The notes beneath the pieces are model-generated. The model did not search any database, was not told the DNA's origin, and was given only the letters and a program-made list of their open reading frames with translations. From an uncultured Alphaproteobacteria bacterium (GTDB lineage Bacteria > Pseudomonadota > Alphaproteobacteria > Micropepsales > Micropepsaceae), in the NCBI GenBank assembly GCA_903862715.1, contig CAIOYY010000021.1, forward strand, positions 1 to 38,152: a stretch of 38,152 nt of DNA, given 5' to 3'. Numbering within the stretch: position 1 is the stretch's first letter; each line of letters starts with the position of its first letter. The position numbers and the translations under genes are program-made. Positions 32,940-38,152 of this stretch are shown piece by piece.

Positions 32940-34364
32940 CTAAGCGCGAGGGGCGTGGCGGGGGGGCTGCAAGGTGTAGCCGGCATCTTCGGCGCTTTTC
33001 GCGTCGTTGAAGAAAACCGTGTTCGCCTGTGTCTTGGACACATGCAGGCCCGATGCGGCGGGGGCGTAGGTCTTGTGCTTGCGGTGGGCGACGAAGAAAT
33101 GGGTCACGTCGTTTTCGCAATAATGACACCTGAGGCGCGGCCGGTCGGCCTCGATCAGATGGAATTTGTTACGGGCATATTTGCCGTCGAGCGGATCATG
33201 AACGATGCAGTTCGCGTTGACGCAGCGGTCGCCGACGCCATTGGGCTGGTCGTACAGAACATATTGCGCCGGACGGAACCCGGCTTCGAAGGTTTCCAGG
33301 GCATGCGCGTTCGAGAGTTCCAGAAGACCCGCAATCAGCGCCATGCGGATGGGAACGCCATAGGCGGCCTGACGGAAATAAACGGCTCGCGGATCGCTAT
33401 CGAACGCAACGTCGAGCTCGCCGACGCGCGGCAAAGGATGCATGACGCTGGTATGCGAGAATTCTTTTCCCTTCAGAAAGTTCGCGTCGACGGTCGGATA
33501 GTCCTGATCCTTGTTGGCCCAGCGTTCCTTTTGAAAGCGCGTGACGTACACCGCATCGATGGCGCGCTTGGCACGGCTTTTCTTCTTGGACGATTCGTCC
33601 ACCACCGCGCCTGCTTCCGCAATCAGCGCGAGCTGGTGCGGCTGGTCGGCGGTGACATAGACCGCATCGACTTCAGGATCGGCGACATCGGAAGGTCTGG
33701 TCGGCGTGTGCTGGTAATCATGCTTCAGGCGCCAATAGACATGTTCGGGCAAATCCATGCCGCCCGCCGGCATCAAGGTGATCTCGGCACCGAAGCGGGC
33801 GAGGGCGTACACGAAGGAATGGATCGTGCGGCTGCCTTTGAGATCGCCGGACACCGCGACGTTAAGCCGGTTCAGGTCCTTGTTCTCGCGTCGCAGCGTA
33901 AAGAGATCGCACAAGGTCTGGGTCGGATGCTCATGCGCGCCGTCACCGCCATTGATGACGGGAACCGACGCATAGTCCGCGGCGAAGCGCGCGGCGCCAT
34001 CGCGCGGATGGCGTATGACGAGAACATCGGCGTAGTTCGACGCGACGCGCACCGTGTCGGCGAGGCTTTCGCCCTTGGCGGCGGAACTTGTCGCCGGGTC
34101 GGCGCTGGAGATGGATTTGCCGCCCAACCGGATCATCGCCGTTTCGAATGACAGGCGCGTGCGGGTGCTCGGCTCGTAAAACAGAGTCGCCAGCAGCGAA
34201 CCCTGTGCTTCCGTCAGACTTCGACCGATGCGATAGGGGATGTGGGGGTCGGAGAGTTCGTCGAGGTAGCGGTCCGCGAGAGCAAACAAGGCTTCGATCT
34301 CGTCGATCCGAAGATCGTTGATCGAAGTAAGGTGACGCAGACGCTTCGGAGTTTGGGTAGCCAT
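32940..34364 (-). CDS. pyrB: Aspartate carbamoyltransferase fused to a PyrI-type zinc domain
   Basis: Catalyses carbamoyl phosphate plus aspartate to carbamoyl aspartate in pyrimidine synthesis. Catalytic motifs are intact: STRTRLSFE (66-74), SSAAKGES with Lys97, HPRDGAA, HEHPTQT (His146), GDLKGSRTIHS, the loop TRFQKERW and MHPLPR. At 474 residues it is far longer than the usual 300-320. The extra C-terminal part carries CVNANC (Cys381, Cys386) and CHYC (Cys413, Cys416), the same spacing type as the zinc site of the E. coli regulatory chain PyrI, but it lacks a recognisable PyrI nucleotide-binding domain. A basic insert KKKSRAKR lies near 260. No pyrC follows, which is a common neighbour. Start ATG 34364; 21 bp separate it from ruvX. 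Confidence 0.93.
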   Translation of the reverse strand: MATQTPKRLRHLTSINDLRIDEIEALFALADRYLDELSDPHIPYRIGRSLTEAQGSLLATLFYEPSTRTRLSFETAMIRLGGKSISSADPATSSAAKGESLADTVRVASNYADVLVIRHPRDGAARFAADYASVPVINGGDGAHEHPTQTLCDLFTLRRENKDLNRLNVAVSGDLKGSRTIHSFVYALARFGAEITLMPAGGMDLPEHVYWRLKHDYQHTPTRPSDVADPEVDAVYVTADQPHQLALIAEAGAVVDESSKKKSRAKRAIDAVYVTRFQKERWANKDQDYPTVDANFLKGKEFSHTSVMHPLPRVGELDVAFDSDPRAVYFRQAAYGVPIRMALIAGLLELSNAHALETFEAGFRPAQYVLYDQPNGVGDRCVNANCIVHDPLDGKYARNKFHLIEADRPRLRCHYCENDVTHFFVAHRKHKTYAPAASGLHVSKTQANTVFFNDAKSAEDAGYTLQPPRHAPRA

Positions 34365-34385
34365 TAAAGTTGGGCTTATAGGAGC

Positions 34386-34880
34386 CTAATCGAGGGATGC
34401 CAAGCGCTCGCCCGGCGAAATAATGCGCAAACGGTCGAGCGCACCCTGCAGAATATAGGCGGCGGCCATCTTATCCACGACTTCCGCGCGGCGCTTGCGC
34501 GAGGCGTCGGCATCTATGAGCGTCCGGAGCACGGCCGCGGTCGAGAGACGCTCGTCCACCAGAACCACCGCAAGCGGTGACAGCGCCGCAAAGTTCCGGG
34601 CGAAGGCGCGCGCCGATTGTGCCGCGGGCCCCGCCGATCCGTCCATGTTCAGCGGCAGCCCGACGACCAAGCCGCCGACATTGTGTTCGGCGGCGAGGGC
34701 TTCCAGCGTCTTTGCGTCGATGGTGAACTTGCCGCGTTTCAGGGTCTGGAGCGGTGTGGCGATGGAAAGTCCCGTGTCGGAAAGCGCAAGCCCGATCGTC
34801 TTCTCGCCGAGGTCGAGGCCAAGGAGGCGCTGGCCGGGGTTAAGCGCCGGTTTCAGCTCGGGAAGTTCGATTACCGCCAT
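34386..34880 (-). CDS. ruvX: Putative pre-16S rRNA nuclease / Holliday junction resolvase-like protein
   Basis: A 164-residue member of the YqgF family, RNase H-like proteins implicated in maturation of the 16S rRNA 5' end. Conserved marks are LLGLDLGEKTIGLALSD near the N-terminus, VVGLPLNMDGSAGPAAQ and VLVDERLSTAAV. The ATG at 34880 is preceded by GGAG at five bases; the frame could also open at 34910. It heads the minus-strand run with pyrB, plsY, dprA and topA and is divergent from gatC, a typical alphaproteobacterial layout. Confidence 0.93.
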   Translation of the reverse strand: MAVIELPELKPALNPGQRLLGLDLGEKTIGLALSDTGLSIATPLQTLKRGKFTIDAKTLEALAAEHNVGGLVVGLPLNMDGSAGPAAQSARAFARNFAALSPLAVVLVDERLSTAAVLRTLIDADASRKRRAEVVDKMAAAYILQGALDRLRIISPGERLASLD

Positions 34881-35025
34881 TGGGCTCCTTAGCGCGCTTG
34901 CCAGTCGCAAAGTCGATTGCTAGCAAGACTTAGCAGAATCCGGCCTTCCGGAAATCTCGCCCTCGAAAAATGGCACCTCGCGGAAATCCTGCCCCCGCGG
35001 AGACTCAAGGAATGCGCAGACTGTC

Positions 35026-35313
35026 ATGCCGGTAGATAAAGACACCGTTCGCCGTATTGCCCGCCTTGCGCGGCTTGCGGTCGACGACGACCAGCTCGAA
35101 CCCCTGGCCGGGGAATTGAACGCCATTCTCGCCTGGGTCGAACAGCTCGGCGAGGTCGATGTCTCAGGCGTCGAACCGCTGACCAGTGTCGTGAAGCAGC
35201 GCCTGACCATGCGCGAAGATGTCGTGAGCGATGGTTTCTATCCGGACGATCTGATGAAGAACGCGCCTTTGTCCGAGGATCATTTCTTCGTCGTACCGAA
35301 GGTCGTCGAATGA
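35026..35313 (+). CDS. gatC: Aspartyl/glutamyl-tRNA amidotransferase subunit C
   Basis: A 95-residue small subunit of the GatCAB complex, which converts Glu-tRNA(Gln) and/or Asp-tRNA(Asn) to the correct amide form. The N-terminus [19 protein letters not shown], the central [22 protein letters not shown] and the C-terminal FVVPKVVE are characteristic. Its stop overlaps the gatA start by four bases. The ribosome-binding site is weak (AAGGA about 14 bases upstream). The 145-bp gap to ruvX must hold the promoter. Confidence 0.94.
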   Translation: MPVDKDTVRRIARLARLAVDDDQLEPLAGELNAILAWVEQLGEVDVSGVEPLTSVVKQRLTMREDVVSDGFYPDDLMKNAPLSEDHFFVVPKVVE

Positions 35314-36800
35314 TGACCACTTCCCTTCCCACCGATTTCACACTGGCGGAAGCGCGCGACGCCGTCCGCGCCAAGAAGATTTCCGCGCGTGAACTGACAG
35401 AAGCCCATATCACGGCCATGAAGGCTGCGAAGGTGCTGAACGCCTTCATCACCGAAACGCCGGAGCACGCGCTCGACATGGCCGCGCAGTCGGATTCGCG
35501 CATCGCCAAAGGCGAGGCCCGCCCGCTCGAAGGCCTGCCGATCGGCATGAAGGATCTCTTCTGCACGAAGGGCATCCGCACCACCGCGGCCAGCAAGATC
35601 CTCGAAAATTTCGTGCCGAGCTATGAATCGACCGTATCGCAGAATTTGTGGAATGCGGGCGCGGTCATGCTGGGCAAAACCAATCTCGATGAATTCGCCA
35701 TGGGCTCGTCCAATGAGACGAGTTATTTCGGCCCGGTCATCAATCCTTGGCGCGCAACAAACAAGAACGAAAACCTCGTGCCCGGTGGCTCATCGGGCGG
35801 TTCGGCTTCCGCCATCGCGGCGCATCTCTGCCTCGCTGCCACCGGCACCGATACCGGAGGTTCGATCCGTCAGCCCGCCGCCGTCACCGGCATTGTCGGC
35901 ATCAAGCCGACCTATGGCCGCTGCTCGCGCTGGGGAACGGTCGCCTTTGCCTCGTCGCTTGATCAGGCAGGCCCGATGACGCGTACCGTACGCGACGCGG
36001 CCATCATGCTCGGCGCGATGGCCAGTTATGACCCAAAGGATTCCACCAGCATCAATACGCCGGTGCCCGATTACGAAGCGGCGCTGAAGAACGGCGTGAA
36101 GGGCCTGAAGGTCGGCATTCCGAAGGAATATCGCGTCGACGGCGCGCCGCCGGAAATCGACGCGCTCTGGGCCAAGGGCGCCGATTGGTTGAAGGCGCAG
36201 GGTGCCGAGATCGTCGAGGTCTCGCTCCCCCACACGAAATATGCGCTGCCAGCCTATTATATAGTGGCGCCCGCCGAGGCCTCGTCCAATCTCGCCCGCT
36301 ATGATGGCGTGCGCTACGGCCACCGCGCGAGCAACGTCCGAGACCTAACAGAGCTTTATGAAAAGAGCCGCGCCGAAGGGTTCGGCCGCGAGGTCGAGCG
36401 CCGGATCATGATCGGAACCTATGTTCTTTCAGCGGGCTATTACGACGCCTTCTATCTGCGGGCGCAGAAAATCCGGACGCTGATCGCGCGCGATTTCACG
36501 GAAGCCTATAAATCCTGCGACGTGCTCTTAACCCCGGCGACGCCCTGCGCCGCCTTCGGCGTCGGCGCGAAAACTGCGGATCCGGTGTCGATGTATCTGA
36601 ACGACGTGTTCACCGTCACAGTGAATCTTGCGGGGCTTCCGGGCCTGTCGGTGCCGGCGGGCCTCTCTGCCGATGGGCTTCCCCTTGGACTTCAGATCAT
36701 CGGCAAGGCCTTCGACGAAGCGACCGTGCTGCGCGTGGGACAGGCATTGGAAGAGGCGGCGGGTTTCAACGCCAAACCGGCTGCATGGTGGAAATCATGA
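35310..36800 (+). CDS. gatA: Aspartyl/glutamyl-tRNA amidotransferase subunit A
   Basis: The 496-residue amidase-signature subunit of GatCAB that releases ammonia from glutamine. The catalytic triad is intact: Lys81 in [10 protein letters not shown], Ser161 in PGGSSGGSA and Ser185 in [10 protein letters not shown]. The C-terminal part has [13 protein letters not shown] and LPLGLQIIG, typical of the family. Starts at ATG 35310 or the adjacent ATG 35313, both overlapping the gatC stop; the gene in turn overlaps gatB by four bases, so all three subunits are coupled for stoichiometric production. Confidence 0.96.
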   Translation: MMTTSLPTDFTLAEARDAVRAKKISARELTEAHITAMKAAKVLNAFITETPEHALDMAAQSDSRIAKGEARPLEGLPIGMKDLFCTKGIRTTAASKILENFVPSYESTVSQNLWNAGAVMLGKTNLDEFAMGSSNETSYFGPVINPWRATNKNENLVPGGSSGGSASAIAAHLCLAATGTDTGGSIRQPAAVTGIVGIKPTYGRCSRWGTVAFASSLDQAGPMTRTVRDAAIMLGAMASYDPKDSTSINTPVPDYEAALKNGVKGLKVGIPKEYRVDGAPPEIDALWAKGADWLKAQGAEIVEVSLPHTKYALPAYYIVAPAEASSNLARYDGVRYGHRASNVRDLTELYEKSRAEGFGREVERRIMIGTYVLSAGYYDAFYLRAQKIRTLIARDFTEAYKSCDVLLTPATPCAAFGVGAKTADPVSMYLNDVFTVTVNLAGLPGLSVPAGLSADGLPLGLQIIGKAFDEATVLRVGQALEEAAGFNAKPAAWWKS

Positions 36801-38152
36801 GCGAACGGCAGATCAAACTCATCCAGGGGATGACCGGACCGTGGGAAGTGGTGATTGGCATGGAAGTCCATGCCCAGGTCCATTCCAATGCGAAGCTCTT
36901 CTCGGGGGCATCAACCGAATTCGGCGCCGAGCCGAATTCCCATGTCAGCCTCGTCGATGCGGCGCTGCCCGGCATGCTGCCGGTCATCAACGGCAAATGC
37001 GTCGAGCAGGCGGTGCGTACGGGCCTTGGCCTGAAAGCGCAGATCAATCTCTATTCGGTCTTTGACCGGAAGAACTATTTCTATCCCGATCTGCCTGCGG
37101 GCTATCAGATTTCCCAGTACAAGCAGCCGATCGTGGGCGAGGGCGAAGTCCTGCTCGACATGCCGGGCGGCGTCACGGTGCCGGTCGGCATCGAGCGCCT
37201 GCATCTCGAACAGGATGCGGGAAAAAGCCTGCACGACCAGCATCCCGATTACACCTATGTTGATCTCAATCGCGCGGGCGTCGCGCTGATGGAAATCGTC
37301 TCGCGCCCCGACATGCGCACCAGCGAAGAAGCTGCCGCTTTTTTGCGCAAGCTGCGCGCCATCGTCCGGTATCTCGGCACGTGCGACGGCAATATGGAGC
37401 AGGGCTCCATGCGTGCCGACGTCAATGTGTCGGTGCGTAAACCAGGCGGTCCGCTGGGTACTCGGTGCGAAATCAAGAACGTCAATTCGATGCGCTTCGT
37501 CGTTCAGGCGGTCGAATATGAAGCGCGCCGCCAGATCGATGTCCTCGAAGAAGGCGGCACGATCCGTCAGGAAACGCGCCTCTACGATTCGAAGCTCGGC
37601 GAAACCCGCTCGATGCGCTCGAAGGAAGAGGCGCATGACTACCGCTATTTCCCCGACCCCGATCTTCTGCCGCTCGAACTTGATCCGGCTTGGGTCGATG
37701 CGATCGCTGCCGCGCTCCCGGAGCTTCCCGACGAGAAGAAATTGCGCTTCATGGCGGCGGGGCTCTCCGCTTACGACGCTGGCGTGCTCGTCTCCGAAAA
37801 GGAATCGGCGGATTATTACGAAGCCATGCTGGCGGCGGGTGCGGAAGCGAAGGCGGCCGCTAACTGGTTGAATAATGAGTATTTTGGCCGCCTGAACCGT
37901 GAAGGATTGAGCATCAGCGACGGTCCCGTTTCGGCGAAAGCGAACAGCGCGATTGTGCAGATGATCACCGGCGGCGTGATCTCCGGAAAGATCGCCAAGG
38001 ATGTCCTCGACATCGTCTGGGAGGAAAGGTCCGATGACCCGCGCGCAGTCGTCGAGGCGCGCGGACTGAAACAGGTGACCGATGAGAGCGCCATCGAGGC
38101 GGCCGTCGCCGCCGTGATCGCCGCCGACCCGCTGAAGGTCGAAGAGGTGAAA
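36797..38152 (+). CDS. gatB: Aspartyl/glutamyl-tRNA amidotransferase subunit B (partial)
   Basis: The first 452 residues of GatB; the frame is still open at the window end, and the complete protein is usually 475-500 residues. It phosphorylates and transamidates misacylated tRNA in the GatCAB complex. Visible motifs are [11 protein letters not shown], the [17 protein letters not shown] segment, [43 protein letters not shown] and [14 protein letters not shown]. The tail with SGKIAKDVL is the start of the tRNA-binding YqeY-like region. ATG 36797 overlaps the gatA stop codon. Confidence 0.96.
   Translation, partial: MSERQIKLIQGMTGPWEVVIGMEVHAQVHSNAKLFSGASTEFGAEPNSHVSLVDAALPGMLPVINGKCVEQAVRTGLGLKAQINLYSVFDRKNYFYPDLPAGYQISQYKQPIVGEGEVLLDMPGGVTVPVGIERLHLEQDAGKSLHDQHPDYTYVDLNRAGVALMEIVSRPDMRTSEEAAAFLRKLRAIVRYLGTCDGNMEQGSMRADVNVSVRKPGGPLGTRCEIKNVNSMRFVVQAVEYEARRQIDVLEEGGTIRQETRLYDSKLGETRSMRSKEEAHDYRYFPDPDLLPLELDPAWVDAIAAALPELPDEKKLRFMAAGLSAYDAGVLVSEKESADYYEAMLAAGAEAKAAANWLNNEYFGRLNREGLSISDGPVSAKANSAIVQMITGGVISGKIAKDVLDIVWEERSDDPRAVVEARGLKQVTDESAIEAAVAAVIAADPLKVEEVK

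Noticed and set aside
34917-34926. Palindrome TTGCTAGCAA upstream of gatC
   Set aside because: Ten bases only, no second copy and no known regulator; likely chance.

Overview
The window is a GC-rich, tightly packed bacterial chromosome segment with no rRNA, tRNA, IS element, prophage or CRISPR array that I can see. The gene order recG / sdhE-mfd, ruvX / gatCAB, the run pyrB-plsY-dprA-topA ... rnr ... rpmG, and a mitochondrial-type cytochrome c all point to an alphaproteobacterium. I cannot name a genus.

Layout. 1-2093: end of a sulfate-activation operon (cysD tail, fused cysNC). 2193-6105: nucleotide-sugar genes (galE; ugd and galU on the other strand) with a small exported protein of unknown function between galE and galU. 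6271-8579: an ABC transporter ATPase and its membrane subunit. 8576-14581: DNA repair block, recG divergent from sdhE-mfd. 14578-17789: accessory stretch with two exported proteins (one of unknown function, one alpha/beta-hydrolase-like) and two small membrane proteins. 17886-20953: rpmG, a class I cytochrome c and rnr. 21055-27858: three large tandem paralogs. 28141-34880: topA, dprA, plsY, pyrB, ruvX, all on the minus strand. 35026-38152: gatCAB on the plus strand, with gatB cut by the window end.

The most notable region is 21055-27858. Three paralogs (716, 737 and about 732 aa) each combine an N-terminal carboxypeptidase-regulatory-like beta-sandwich, a single CxxCH haem-c-type motif, and a long C-terminal part with beta-propeller-like repeats, four conserved cysteines and a calcium-loop-like DTNGNGxRD motif. 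They sit between topA and rnr, which are usually close neighbours in alphaproteobacteria. The first is predicted to be a lipoprotein and the other two carry an N-terminal membrane anchor. The upstream regions of the second and third share an alignable promoter block with an inverted repeat. Together they look like a periplasmic, possibly redox-linked or lyase-like, enzyme set of unknown substrate. A cytochrome c lies just past rnr on the same strand.

A second oddity is pyrB, which encodes aspartate carbamoyltransferase fused to a zinc domain of the PyrI type, without a separate pyrI or a neighbouring pyrC in view. All coordinates and starts were derived by reading; no database search was run, so family names rest on motif recognition.
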